Positions 35,087 to 48,987 of a stretch of DNA of 64,000 bases are shown here, one piece after another. The stretch's first letter is position 1, and each line of letters opens with the position of its first letter. The stretch is from assembly GCF_004336745.1 (NCBI RefSeq), contig NZ_SJXD01000025.1, positions 496,001 through 560,000 of the forward strand. The letters are read 5' to 3'. The stretch comes from Roseococcus sp. SYP-B2431. GTDB taxonomy: Bacteria; Pseudomonadota; Alphaproteobacteria; Acetobacterales; Acetobacteraceae. The notes beneath the pieces were generated by a model, which worked only from the letters and a program-made list of their open reading frames with translations, had not been told where the DNA came from and made no database searches. The position numbers were made by a program, and so were the translations under genes.

Positions 35087-36595
35087 CTACCTCCAGCCCG
35101 GGGCGGGGGCCTTGCGCAGGCGCAGGCGCACCTCCTGGAAGGTCGAGATCCGGTCGTCCCAGAAATCGTCGATCAGGTCGCGGTTCGCCATGATCCAGGC
35201 CGAGACGCGGTCGAAGTCGCCCTGATGCAGACCGCCGCTGACCTGCAGGATCATGGGCTCCACGGCCAGGATGGTCAGCCGCTCGGGATCGAGCCGCGTG
35301 CCGGGCGTGACGCCGACCAGCACCTGCTCGGCGCCATGGCCGCGCCGCAGCCACAGGCATTGCGACAGGCCGGTCGCGTCGCGCGGCAGGCAGATGCTGT
35401 CCTCGGTGATCCTGTCGGCGGCAGGAGGGGCGGCCGCAGCGGGAGCGGCCGCAGGGGGGGCGGCGGCAGGTTGGGCCACGGCGGGGGGAATGGCCCTTGG
35501 CGCGGGGGGCGGCGCGGCAGCGGCGGACGGCGCGGGTGGCGCGGGCGGCTCGCTCGGCGGGGCTTCGGGCGACCCGGCCGCCGGCCGTTCCTCGGGCGCG
35601 GGTTCCGCCTCGCCGCGGGCGTGGCGGATGCTGACGCCCTCGTCGTCGACGGCGATCTCGATCGACGGGTCCGCGTCGAAGACCATCCGCAAGGCGGGCT
35701 CGAAGAGGGCCCGGAAGGAGGCGGCGTTCTGCGAGGGGCTGCCGAAACGGGCCAGGAGCTCGTCCCAGCCGGCCGTCGGCATGGAATCCGGCGCGGCGCC
35801 GCCGAGCGACTGCCGAATCCAGGCATAGGCGTCCAGCGCCATGGGCGAATCGCCGAGCGTCCTCACGATGCGGGAATCCAGCCCGACGGCGTGGCTGGCG
35901 AGGGCGGCGAGGAACTTGGCGCTCAGGCGGATCTTCGGCCGCCATTCGGGCAGGTCGCCACGGGGGCGGCTGCGCGCGTCGAAGACGGGAACGTCCGGAC
36001 CGCCGCCCCAGGAGACCGTGATCTTCGACGCCATCATGCGGTGCATCTGGTCGATCAGCTCGGCCGTCTTCCCGGCGGCGCCCATGCGCTCGGCCAGGGC
36101 GGAGGCGTCGGCGCCGAGGTCGAGCGAGACGCCGTTCGCCCGCCGGGCGGCGTCGCAGATATGGATCAGGTTCAGCCGCAGCATGCGGCCGCTGGGCAGG
36201 GGCTGGTCCGGCGAGGGCGCCTCCATGCGCAGGGAGGCGCTCCCGGCGTCGCGGTGCCAATGGCCGCGCGGCGTCCGGATCGGCAGCCCCAGCTCGCAGA
36301 GCACCGGGTGGATCCACAGGACCGTGTCGTCGGGCGGTGCGGCTTCGGCATCGGGCGAGGAGACGGGAGGAGCGTGGTTCAAGCGCAGGGTACCAGTGTC
36401 AGGTTGTTGCCGGGAGGCGGCGCGTTTTCGGGGTCCGGCGAGGGTATCGGCCAGCAGCGGCCGCGACACCAGCCCGGAGACTATGGCAGGCGGGGGAGGG
36501 TCGTCCAATCGGCGCGACGAGCGGCGGGCCGGCCGACCGTGGCCGGCCCCTCCTGTCGCCTCGCGCCGCAGGCCCCGCAAGGCCCCTTCGCGCAT
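35087..36595 (-). CDS. RepA_C-like (plasmid initiator-like) protein with Pro/Ala linker and extra C-terminal domain
   Basis: 502 residues if started at the ATG at 36595; GTG 36469 and TTG 36382 are equally weak starts, and the first 85 residues look unconserved. Residues about 88-330 resemble the Plasmid-encoded RepA family (PF04796): TVLWIHPVLCELGLPIRTPRG, RMLRLNLIHICDAARR, LALAERMGAAGKTAELIDQMHRMMASKITVSW, GLDSRIVRTLGDSPMALDAYAWIRQSL and WDELLARFG. A long Pro/Ala/Glu-rich linker (about 330-400) joins a 100-residue C-terminal domain (CLWLRRGHGAEQVLVGV... FQEVRLRLRK) that I do not recognise. Lies downstream of glgB, with no iterons or par genes seen. Confidence 0.6.
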   Translation of the reverse strand: MREGALRGLRREATGGAGHGRPARRSSRRLDDPPPPAIVSGLVSRPLLADTLAGPRKRAASRQQPDTGTLRLNHAPPVSSPDAEAAPPDDTVLWIHPVLCELGLPIRTPRGHWHRDAGSASLRMEAPSPDQPLPSGRMLRLNLIHICDAARRANGVSLDLGADASALAERMGAAGKTAELIDQMHRMMASKITVSWGGGPDVPVFDARSRPRGDLPEWRPKIRLSAKFLAALASHAVGLDSRIVRTLGDSPMALDAYAWIRQSLGGAAPDSMPTAGWDELLARFGSPSQNAASFRALFEPALRMVFDADPSIEIAVDDEGVSIRHARGEAEPAPEERPAAGSPEAPPSEPPAPPAPSAAAAPPPAPRAIPPAVAQPAAAPPAAAPAAAAPPAADRITEDSICLPRDATGLSQCLWLRRGHGAEQVLVGVTPGTRLDPERLTILAVEPMILQVSGGLHQGDFDRVSAWIMANRDLIDDFWDDRISTFQEVRLRLRKAPAPGWR

Positions 36596-36662
36596 GGCCG
36601 AGGCTACCGCGCCCGGGCGCGCGATCCTGGCCGGCCCGCCCGGCCCGCTACGAAAGGCCCCC

Positions 36663-42132
<5,470 letters not shown>

Positions 42133-42134
42133 GA

Positions 42135-45100
42135 TCAGACCTTGTCGGCGGCGCGGAGGCGCCAGATGGCGAAGGGCAGGGCGGCGGGGTCGAGCCGCAG
42201 ATGGCGGTGCGTGCCCTCCCAGCGCTCCTCGCCGCCCCGGAGGAGGTCCTCGGCGAGGAAGGGAGCGCCGGCGCCGAGGCCCAGGACGCGCTGCGGCAGC
42301 TCCATATGGGTCTCCAGCGCGTCGAAGGGATTCATGGACACCGCCACCAGGACGACGTTGGAGAGATCGTCCGTCGCCTTGGCGAAGAGCATGATGCCGG
42401 GATGCCCGGCGGCCAGCACGGTCGTGCCCAGATGCGTCTGCAGCGCCGGGTTCTGGCGGCGCAGCGCGTTGAGCCGGGTGATCTCGGCCTGGATGTTGCC
42501 GGGCCGGTCGTAGTCCCAGGCGCGGATCTCGTATTTCTCGCTGTCGAGATATTCCTCCTTCCCGGGCTTCTCCGGCCGCGCCTCGCAGAGCTCGAAGCCG
42601 TTATAGACGCCCCAGAGGCCGGACAGCGTGGCCGCCAGCGCGGCGCGGATCAGGTGCCCCGGCCGGCCGGACTGCTGCAGGAAGACCGGGTTGATGTCCG
42701 GCGTGTTCACGAAGAAGTGCGGCCGGAAGAAGTCCGAGACGGGCGGCTGGTTCAGCTCGGTCATGTACTGGCCGAGCTCCCAGGCCTCGTTGCGCCAGGT
42801 GAAGTAGGTGTAGGACTGCGAGAAGCCGACCTTCGCCAGCCGGTACATCACCTTGGGCCGCGTGAAGGCCTCGGAGAGGAAGACGCAGTCGGGATCGCGC
42901 GCGCGCACCTCGCCGATCATCCATTCCCAGAAGGGCAGGGGCTTGGTGTGCGGATTGTCGACGCGGAAGAGCTTCACGCCCTGCTCCGCCCAGAAGAGCA
43001 CGACGTCGCGCAGCGCCACCCACAGCTCCGGAACGGCGCCCTTGGCGTAGAAGTCGACGTTGACGATGTCCTCGTACTTCTTCGGCGGGTTCTCGGCGTA
43101 GCGGATGCTTCCGTCGGGCCGCCAGGCGAACCAGTCGGGATGCTGCTTCAGCCAGGGATGGTCGGGCGAGCATTGGATGGCGAAGTCGAGCGCCAGCTCC
43201 AGCCCGTGGTCCTTCGCAGCGGCCACCAGGCGGAGGAAATCCTCCAGCGTGCCCAGCTCGGGATGGAGCGCGTCGTGGCCGCCGGCCTCCGAGCCGATGG
43301 CGTAGGGGCTGCCGGGATCGTCCTCGCGGGCGGCGAGGCTGTTGTTGCGGCCCTTGCGGTTCTTCCGGCCGATCGGGTGGATCGGTGGGAAGTAGAGCAC
43401 GTCGAAGCCCATGTCCCGCACCCGCGGCAGCGCCGCGATCACGTCGTCGAAGGTGCCGTGGCGGTGGGGATCGCCGCTCTGCGAGCGGGGGAAGATCTCG
43501 TACCAGGAGGCGAAGCCGGCCGCGCGCCGCTCGATGTCGAGCGGGAACTCCTGGATCGCCTGGAAGGGCCGCCGGTCCGCCTGGGCCATCAGCGAGACCA
43601 CGCGCGGCATGCCGAAGAGCTCCACGGCCCCGGCGGCATCGGCGCGCGGCAGGGCCTTCAGCAGGGCGGCGAGCTCGGCCGCCTCGGCCCGGGGAAGGTT
43701 GCGCCTCGCCTCCTCCAGCAGCGCCATGCCCTCGCGGCGCTCCAGCGCGATGTCCACGCCGGCGGCCTGCTTCTTGGTGATCTCGTCGCGGAAGGCGGCA
43801 TAGACATCCACCCAGGCGCAGACGGCATAGGCGTGGCGGCCCACGCGGTCGGGCACGAAGGTCGCGGTGTGGATGTCGTTGAGCGTGTGCCGCATCGGCA
43901 CCTCGCGCCACGCCGCCTCGTCGAGGGGCCGCCACAGCAGCCGCACCGCGAGCTTGGTGGCGCCGTCGGTGAAGACATCCGCCGTGACGGTCACGGGATG
44001 GCCGACGATGCGCTTGACCGGGAAGCGGCCAGCATCCACGGCGGGCGAGACCGCCTCGATGGCGATGCGCGGCGATTGCGCGGCGCCCCGGGCGCCGGCG
44101 TCGCCGGGTCTGGGCGTCAGGCGGACCGGCTGGGTGGCCTGGACGGGAACGGCGCGGACCTCGCCGGGCTCCAGCCGGATGCGGCCCGGCCCGGTCTCCG
44201 GCAGGGCGGCGGGCTGCGGCAGCGCGCCCAGGATCTGGGCCGTCGACAGCTCGGCCGGGCGCAGGAGCGAGGGATTGGCCAGCACGAGCAGCTGCGGCGC
44301 CTCCGCCGGACCGCGGGCGGCGACCGCGAGGGGCGCGCCCGGCCCGGAGAGCAGCACGGGCGGCTCGGCGCCGAGGGCCGCGGGGAGGGACCGCCGCTCG
44401 GCATTCACCTCCCGGATGGCCGCGGTGAGGTCGATCCGGGGCGAGCGCCGCAGCTCGTCGAAGGCCTCGGCCTGCCGGCCGTCATGCCCCATGCGGTGCA
44501 GGTCGCCGAACTCGAAGCCCATGGGGAGCAGCCAGGCCGTGCCGCTGAGCGCGGCGAAGCGCAGGGCCCGCTCGCCGGCGCGGCGCGCCAGGTCCCGGTC
44601 GCTGAAGCCGGCCAGCAGCCGGCGCGCGAAGGGCGCCTCCGGCATGGCGAGGATCGGGGCGACCCTGGACAGCCGGGCGGCCTCCTCGCCCCACCAGGCC
44701 GCCTCGTAGTCCCACCAGGGCAGCGAGGAGGCCGCCAGGTCGAAGCCGCAGCCCTCCAGCTCGGCGAGCTGAGCGGGCGTGAGGCCCTGGGTCCAGGCGA
44801 TGAGGACCAGCCCGGGCTGCTGTCCGCGAAGCGCGCCGATCAGCGGCCCCCAGAAGGCGCGGCCGGCCGAGGCGTCCAGGCAGCGGAAGCCGCGGATGCC
44901 GGCGCCGGCCCATTCCCGCAGCCTGGCGAGCCACCAGGCCCTCAGCGCGTCGGGCGCGGGCCGGGCCAGCGGCGCGCCATGGTCGAAGGGGCGGCGGGGA
45001 TCGGGAGGGAGGCCGGCCGAGGGGTCGCCGCGCCGCCAATCGGGATGTTCGGCCAGGATCGCGGCCGCGCCGTCCAGCCGGTCGGTCGGGAGGTCCAGCA

Positions 45101-45368
45101 GGACCGCGAGGCCCGCCTCGCCCGCCAGGCGGCAGGTCTCCGCCAGCCCGGCAAGGGCATCGCCGCCGCCCAGGCGCGCATGCAGGGCCCGGTGATCGGC
45201 GGTCAGGAACAGGGAATTGTCGGGGCCCGTCGCGAAGGGCGGCGCCAGGACGACGGCATCGAATCCCATCCCGGCGATGCGCGCGAATTCCTCCGGCCAC
45301 CGCCGCGGCTCGGGCACGAAGAGAGGATGGAAGTGGTAGAATGAGCGTAAGGTCTTGGTTTCGGCCAA
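42135..45368 (-). CDS. glgE: Alpha-1,4-glucan:maltose-1-phosphate maltosyltransferase GlgE with extra N-terminal half
   Basis: 1077 residues from TTG 45368 with GAGGA upstream. The C-terminal about 650 residues are a canonical GlgE: ASWYEIFPRSQ, DIVNVDFYAKG, GVKLFRVDNPHTKP with nucleophile Asp, FLSEAFTRP with Glu, and NTPDINPVFL. The N-terminal about 430 residues add a second GH13-like half (SLFLTADHRALHARLGGG, GIRGFRCLDASAGRAFWGP) in which the usual R-x-D nucleophile context is lost, so it is likely non-catalytic. Most GlgE are 650-700 residues. It transfers maltosyl units from maltose-1-phosphate to glucan. First gene of the glgE-treS/mak-glgB operon. Confidence 0.95.
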   Translation of the reverse strand: MAETKTLRSFYHFHPLFVPEPRRWPEEFARIAGMGFDAVVLAPPFATGPDNSLFLTADHRALHARLGGGDALAGLAETCRLAGEAGLAVLLDLPTDRLDGAAAILAEHPDWRRGDPSAGLPPDPRRPFDHGAPLARPAPDALRAWWLARLREWAGAGIRGFRCLDASAGRAFWGPLIGALRGQQPGLVLIAWTQGLTPAQLAELEGCGFDLAASSLPWWDYEAAWWGEEAARLSRVAPILAMPEAPFARRLLAGFSDRDLARRAGERALRFAALSGTAWLLPMGFEFGDLHRMGHDGRQAEAFDELRRSPRIDLTAAIREVNAERRSLPAALGAEPPVLLSGPGAPLAVAARGPAEAPQLLVLANPSLLRPAELSTAQILGALPQPAALPETGPGRIRLEPGEVRAVPVQATQPVRLTPRPGDAGARGAAQSPRIAIEAVSPAVDAGRFPVKRIVGHPVTVTADVFTDGATKLAVRLLWRPLDEAAWREVPMRHTLNDIHTATFVPDRVGRHAYAVCAWVDVYAAFRDEITKKQAAGVDIALERREGMALLEEARRNLPRAEAAELAALLKALPRADAAGAVELFGMPRVVSLMAQADRRPFQAIQEFPLDIERRAAGFASWYEIFPRSQSGDPHRHGTFDDVIAALPRVRDMGFDVLYFPPIHPIGRKNRKGRNNSLAAREDDPGSPYAIGSEAGGHDALHPELGTLEDFLRLVAAAKDHGLELALDFAIQCSPDHPWLKQHPDWFAWRPDGSIRYAENPPKKYEDIVNVDFYAKGAVPELWVALRDVVLFWAEQGVKLFRVDNPHTKPLPFWEWMIGEVRARDPDCVFLSEAFTRPKVMYRLAKVGFSQSYTYFTWRNEAWELGQYMTELNQPPVSDFFRPHFFVNTPDINPVFLQQSGRPGHLIRAALAATLSGLWGVYNGFELCEARPEKPGKEEYLDSEKYEIRAWDYDRPGNIQAEITRLNALRRQNPALQTHLGTTVLAAGHPGIMLFAKATDDLSNVVLVAVSMNPFDALETHMELPQRVLGLGAGAPFLAEDLLRGGEERWEGTHRHLRLDPAALPFAIWRLRAADKV

Positions 45369-45589
45369 GGGTTCGGCGTCCTCGCTTCGGCGCGTTCACG
45401 GGCGTGTCGAGAGCCTAACATCGGCTTGGCGGAGAGGTTGCCCCTGGGAGCTTGCCCTGGGGAGGTGCCCTTCGCGGCCCGCGCATGGCGCGCGCTCCCG
45501 GTGGGGGCGTTTCGCAGGGGAGCGATTGAAATCCGGCGGCCGGGGCCTCATCTGGGGGTTTCGTGCAACAACCGAAAGGAGGTGGTCAG

Positions 45590-45664
45590 ATGTCTCATTG
45601 TCACATGCCGCGCATGGCGGCTCTCGTGAGCATGACCCCCGTCGTGGGGCTCCAGCTCGGCTGA
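45590..45664 (+). CDS. Candidate 24-aa Cys/His/Met micro-protein with very strong ribosome site
   Basis: ATG 45590 to TGA 45662-45664 encodes 24 residues starting MSHCHMPRM and ending GLQLG. The ribosome site GAAAGGAGGTGGTC at 45574-45587 is an almost perfect complement of the 16S 3' end (AAAGGAGGTGATC), 7 nt from the ATG, stronger than any other in the window. Two His, one Cys and four Met in the first fifteen residues suggest metal binding. A 12-bp-stem terminator follows 25 nt after the stop, so this is a free-standing mini transcript, not the leader of the next gene. Expression unknown; no family recognised. Confidence 0.5.
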   Translation: MSHCHMPRMAALVSMTPVVGLQLG

Positions 45665-45688
45665 GCTGTCCGTCCAGGCAGGACAATG

Positions 45689-45720
45689 GAAACGCCGCCC
45701 CGTCAAACGGGCGGCGTTTC
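45689..45720 (+). terminator. Rho-independent-type terminator after the micro-ORF
   Basis: GAAACGCCGCCC / GGGCGGCGTTTC, 12-bp perfect stem, extended by GT/AC with one bulged C, tight CAA loop, followed by GTCGTTCT. The A/T base of the stem and the clean geometry make this the most convincing terminator in the window. Confidence 0.75.
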
Positions 45721-45754
45721 GTCGTTCTGGGCCGGTAAAGCCGGGACGGATCTC

Positions 45755-45768
45755 CTGACCTAGATCAA
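45755..45768 (+). promoter_or_regulatory. Imperfect FNR-type box CTGAC-CTAG-ATCAA
   Basis: The right half-site ATCAA is perfect and the left CTGAC matches TTGAT at three of five bases. It lies 24 nt before the ATG of the TauE/DsbD-like gene, which would place it over or after the -10 region. With the perfect site at 46517 it suggests oxygen control of this locus. Confidence 0.4.
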
Positions 45769-45791
45769 GGAAGCCGGCGCATGGGCGTGGC

Positions 45792-46520
45792 ATGTGGCCC
45801 GCCATGTTGTCCGACTGCCTGCATGGCCTGGCGGCCCTCGGTGCCGACGGTGTCCTGGCGCTGACGGGAACGATGCTGCTGGCCGGGCTTGCCGGCGGCG
45901 CCACCCATTGCGCGGGGATGTGCGGCCCCTTCGTCATCGCCCAGACGCTGCAGGCGCCCGCCGGGGGCCGCCTGGTGCGGCTCGCCGGCCTGCCTCTCCT
46001 GCCCTATCAGCTGGGCCGCGCGACCGGATATGCGGCGCTGGGCGCGGCGGCCGGCGGGGCGGTGGGGCTGGCCTCCCTGGGCGTGTCGAGATCGCTGCTC
46101 GCCCTGCCCCTGGTCCTGGCGGCGGCCCTGATGCTGGTCCAGGCGGCCTCCGGCCTGCCGCTGCCGGCGCGCCTGCGAATCCCGCTGCCGCATCTTCCGA
46201 TGCCCGCGATGCCGGCGGGCCTGCTGCGGCCGGGGCCGGCCGGCCCGGGGCGGCGCTTCCTGCTCGGGCTGATGCTCTCCGCGCTGCCCTGCGGGCTGCT
46301 CTACGCCGCGCTCGCGGCGGCGGCGGCGAGCGGCAGCGCGCTGGCGGGGGCGATCGCCATGCTGGCCTTCGTGGCGGGGACCGTCCCGGCCCTCACCGGG
46401 GTCGCCGTGCTGGGCCGCTTCTTCGGCCGGCGCTTCGGGCGCGGCCTGCGTGTCCTGGGCGGGATCGCGCTCGTGGCGAATGCCGGCGTCCTTCTCGCTC
46501 TCGCGCTGCGCGTGGCTTGA
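45792..46520 (+). CDS. TauE/SafE- or DsbD-transmembrane-domain-like protein in the cbb3 locus
   Basis: 242 residues with six or seven hydrophobic segments. Near the N-terminus is [11 protein letters not shown], a two-cysteine loop typical of the DsbD_2/UreH-like transmembrane family that sits in ccoNOQP-ccoGHIS loci of many proteobacteria. A second Cys is in [12 protein letters not shown]. These proteins are suspected of moving metal or reducing equivalents for cytochrome oxidase assembly; no activity is shown. The gene ends 59 bp before ccoN, with the perfect FNR box 10 bp before its stop region. Confidence 0.85.
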   Translation: MWPAMLSDCLHGLAALGADGVLALTGTMLLAGLAGGATHCAGMCGPFVIAQTLQAPAGGRLVRLAGLPLLPYQLGRATGYAALGAAAGGAVGLASLGVSRSLLALPLVLAAALMLVQAASGLPLPARLRIPLPHLPMPAMPAGLLRPGPAGPGRRFLLGLMLSALPCGLLYAALAAAAASGSALAGAIAMLAFVAGTVPALTGVAVLGRFFGRRFGRGLRVLGGIALVANAGVLLALALRVA

Positions 46521-46530
46521 TCCAGATCAA
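46517..46530 (+). promoter_or_regulatory. Perfect FNR/Anr box TTGAT-CCAG-ATCAA
   Basis: An exact match to the FNR/FnrL/FixK consensus, centred 56 nt before the ccoN start; it overlaps the stop codon of the preceding gene. The FnrL-like protein encoded at 54572-55264 has the E-x-x-S-R recognition helix that reads this sequence. Oxygen-limited induction of ccoNOQP is therefore expected. Confidence 0.85.
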
Positions 46531-46579
46531 CGCGATCCGGGCGCGGATGGCCGATCAGGCGGCATGCCAGGAGTTGTCC

Positions 46580-48067
46580 ATGCCTCATGACGTGATCGCC
46601 GCCGCGGCCGTGCCGCCTGTCATGCGCGGCGCCATGCGCCCGCAGCCCGTCTATGTCGAGACGCCGCTGCGCGCCTTCGCCGTCGCCACCATCTTCTGGG
46701 GCATCGCGGGCTTCCTCGTCGGCGTCTACATCGCCTTCCAGCTCGCCTTCCCCGTGCTGAACCTCGGCCTGGAATACACCACCTTCGGGCGGCTGCGGCC
46801 GTTGCACACCTCGGCGGTGATCTTCGCCTTCGGCGGCAATGCGCTGCTGCTGACGAGCCTCTACGTCGTGCAGCGCACCTGCCGCGCGCGGCTGCTGGGC
46901 GGCGACGACGCGGCCTGGTTCCTCTTCTGGGGCTACAACTTCTTCATCGTGATCGCGGCGACCGGCTATCTGCTGGGCGTCACCCAGGGCAAGGAATACG
47001 CCGAGCCGGAATGGTATGCGGATCTCTGGCTGACCTTCGTCTGGGTCGCCTACCTGGTGATCTACGGCGGCACGATCCTGCGGCGCGAGGAGCCGCATAT
47101 CTACGTGGCCAACTGGTTCTTCCTCGCCTTCATCATCACCGTGGCCGTGCTGCACCTCGGCAACAACATGGCGCTGCCCGTCTCCTTCGCGGGCGCCAAG
47201 TCCTACGGCGCGGCGGCCGGCGTGCAGGATGCGATGATCCAGTGGTGGTACGGCCACAACGCGGTGGGCTTCTTCCTGACCGCCGGCTTCCTGGGGATGA
47301 TGTACTACTTCGTCCCGAAGCAGGCGGAGCGGCCGATCTACTCCTACCGCCTGTCGATCGTGCACTTCTGGGCGCTGACGTTCCTCTATATCTGGGCCGG
47401 CCCGCACCACCTGCACCACACCGCGCTGCCCGACTGGGCGCAGGTGCTGGGCATGGTCTTCTCGATCATGCTGTGGATGCCCTCCTGGGGCGGCATGATC
47501 AACGGGCTCATGACGCTCTCGGGCGCCTGGGACAAGCTGCGGACCGATCCCGGCCTGCGCTTCTCCGTCGCGGCGCTGGGCTTCTACGGCATCGCCACCT
47601 TCGAGGGGCCGGTGATGTCGATCCGCGCCGTGAACTCGCTGTCGCACTACACCGACTGGACCATCGGCCACGTGCATTCCGGCGCGCTGGGCTGGAACGG
47701 CTTCATCACCTTCGGCGTGCTGTACTGGCTCGTGCCGCGCCTCTGGGGCCGCACGCAGCTTTGGTCGGCCAAGCTCGCCAACTGGCACTTCTGGATCGCG
47801 ACGCTGGGGATCCTTCTCTACATCACCTCGATGTGGGTCTCGGGCATCATGCAGGGCCTGATGTGGCGCGCCTACGACCATCTCGGCTTCCTGCAGTATT
47901 CCTTCGTGGAGACGGTCGCCGCGATGCGCCCCTACTACGTGATCCGCGCGCTGGGCGGCGTGCTCTTCCTCGTGGGCGCCCTGCTCATGGCCTACAACCT
48001 GTACCGCAGCGTGCGCGCGCCCAGGGAGGCGAACGCCGCCCTCCCGGCCGCGACCGCGGCCGCCTGA
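46580..48067 (+). CDS. ccoN: Cytochrome cbb3 oxidase subunit I CcoN
   Basis: 495 residues, about 12 membrane helices; the heme-copper oxidase catalytic subunit. Ligand-bearing segments: [16 protein letters not shown] (low-spin heme b His), [23 protein letters not shown] (Cu-B His and the cbb3-type Tyr), [14 protein letters not shown], and [11 protein letters not shown] (heme b3 and heme b His). It reduces O2 to water at high affinity in the inner membrane. ATG 46580 follows the perfect FNR box. First gene of ccoNOQP. Confidence 0.97.
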   Translation: MPHDVIAAAAVPPVMRGAMRPQPVYVETPLRAFAVATIFWGIAGFLVGVYIAFQLAFPVLNLGLEYTTFGRLRPLHTSAVIFAFGGNALLLTSLYVVQRTCRARLLGGDDAAWFLFWGYNFFIVIAATGYLLGVTQGKEYAEPEWYADLWLTFVWVAYLVIYGGTILRREEPHIYVANWFFLAFIITVAVLHLGNNMALPVSFAGAKSYGAAAGVQDAMIQWWYGHNAVGFFLTAGFLGMMYYFVPKQAERPIYSYRLSIVHFWALTFLYIWAGPHHLHHTALPDWAQVLGMVFSIMLWMPSWGGMINGLMTLSGAWDKLRTDPGLRFSVAALGFYGIATFEGPVMSIRAVNSLSHYTDWTIGHVHSGALGWNGFITFGVLYWLVPRLWGRTQLWSAKLANWHFWIATLGILLYITSMWVSGIMQGLMWRAYDHLGFLQYSFVETVAAMRPYYVIRALGGVLFLVGALLMAYNLYRSVRAPREANAALPAATAAA

Positions 48068-48078
48068 GGAGGGCTGGC

Positions 48079-48813
48079 ATGTTCGGCATCCGATTCAACC
48101 ACGGCCGGATCGAGCGGAACCTCATCCTGCTCGGCGTGCTGACGCTGATCACCATCTCGATCGGCGGCCTCGTCCAGGTCATCCCGCTCTTCACCATCGA
48201 GAGCACGATCGAGCGCGTGGGCGGCATCCGCCCTTACACGCCGCTCGAGCTCGCGGGGCGCGACATCTATGTGCGCGAGGGCTGCTACACCTGCCACAGT
48301 CAGATGGTGCGCCCCTTCCGCGACGAGCGCGAGCGCTACGGCCACTACAGCCTCGCCGCCGAGAGCATGTTCGACCGTCCCTTCCAGTGGGGCAGCAAGC
48401 GCACGGGGCCCGACCTGGCCCGCGTCGGCGGCCGCTATTCGGACGAGTGGCACGTGCTGCATCTGCGCCATCCGCGCGAGCTCGTGCCCGAGACCGTCAT
48501 GCCCGACTACGCCTTCCTCGACCGGCCGCTGAACTACGCCGATATCCGCGAGCGGCTGGCGGCGCAGCGCAGCCTCGGCGTGCCCTATACCGAGGAGATG
48601 GTGGCGAATGCCCGCGCCGACCTGGAGGCCCAGGCCCGCCCGGCCGAGGACGGCGCCGCCTTCGCCGCGCGCTACGCCCGCGCCCGCCAGATGGACCCCG
48701 ACGGCAATCCGCGCGCGATCACCGAGATGGACGCGATCGTCGCCTATCTGCAGATGCTGGGCACCCTCGTGGACTTCTCCGAGGTCACGCCCGAGCGGCT
48801 GCGGCAGCAGTAG
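48079..48813 (+). CDS. ccoO: Cytochrome cbb3 oxidase subunit II CcoO (mono-heme c)
   Basis: 244 residues. N-terminal membrane anchor (about 12-38), then the heme-binding REGCYTCHSQMVRPF (CxxCH near residue 72) and the PFQWGSKRTGPDLARVGGRYSD region; axial Met in TVMPDYAFL. It passes electrons from CcoP to CcoN. Eleven bases after ccoN, with GGAGGG ahead. Confidence 0.96.
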   Translation: MFGIRFNHGRIERNLILLGVLTLITISIGGLVQVIPLFTIESTIERVGGIRPYTPLELAGRDIYVREGCYTCHSQMVRPFRDERERYGHYSLAAESMFDRPFQWGSKRTGPDLARVGGRYSDEWHVLHLRHPRELVPETVMPDYAFLDRPLNYADIRERLAAQRSLGVPYTEEMVANARADLEAQARPAEDGAAFAARYARARQMDPDGNPRAITEMDAIVAYLQMLGTLVDFSEVTPERLRQQ

Positions 48814-48822
48814 GGGCGGGCA

Positions 48823-48975
48823 ATGGACATCCACCAGCTGCACGGCCTGCTGACCACCGCCTGGGTGGTCTGGTTCTTCGTGCTCTTCGCCGGAATTCTC
48901 GTCTGGGCCTTCCGCCCGGCCCGGCGGGAGCGGTTCGAGCGCGCGCGGCAGATCCCGCTGCGCGACACCGAATAG
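48823..48975 (+). CDS. ccoQ: Cytochrome cbb3 oxidase subunit CcoQ
   Basis: 50 residues, the standard CcoQ/FixQ size: one membrane helix (AWVVWFFVLFAGILVWAF) followed by the basic tail RPARRERFERARQIPLRD with the typical FxRAxxIPL ending. It stabilises the complex and CcoP attachment. GGGGCGGG lies 4-11 nt upstream. Sits between ccoO and ccoP. Confidence 0.93.
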   Translation: MDIHQLHGLLTTAWVVWFFVLFAGILVWAFRPARRERFERARQIPLRDTE

Positions 48976-48987
48976 GACTTCGACACG

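Noticed and set aside
36382-36660. Replication origin (iterons) beside the RepA-like gene
   Set aside because: I found no set of direct repeats, AT-rich unwinding region or parAB there.
42201-45344. A 1047-codon + frame opposite glgE
   Set aside because: Same antisense artefact; composition is low-complexity and no family is recognisable.
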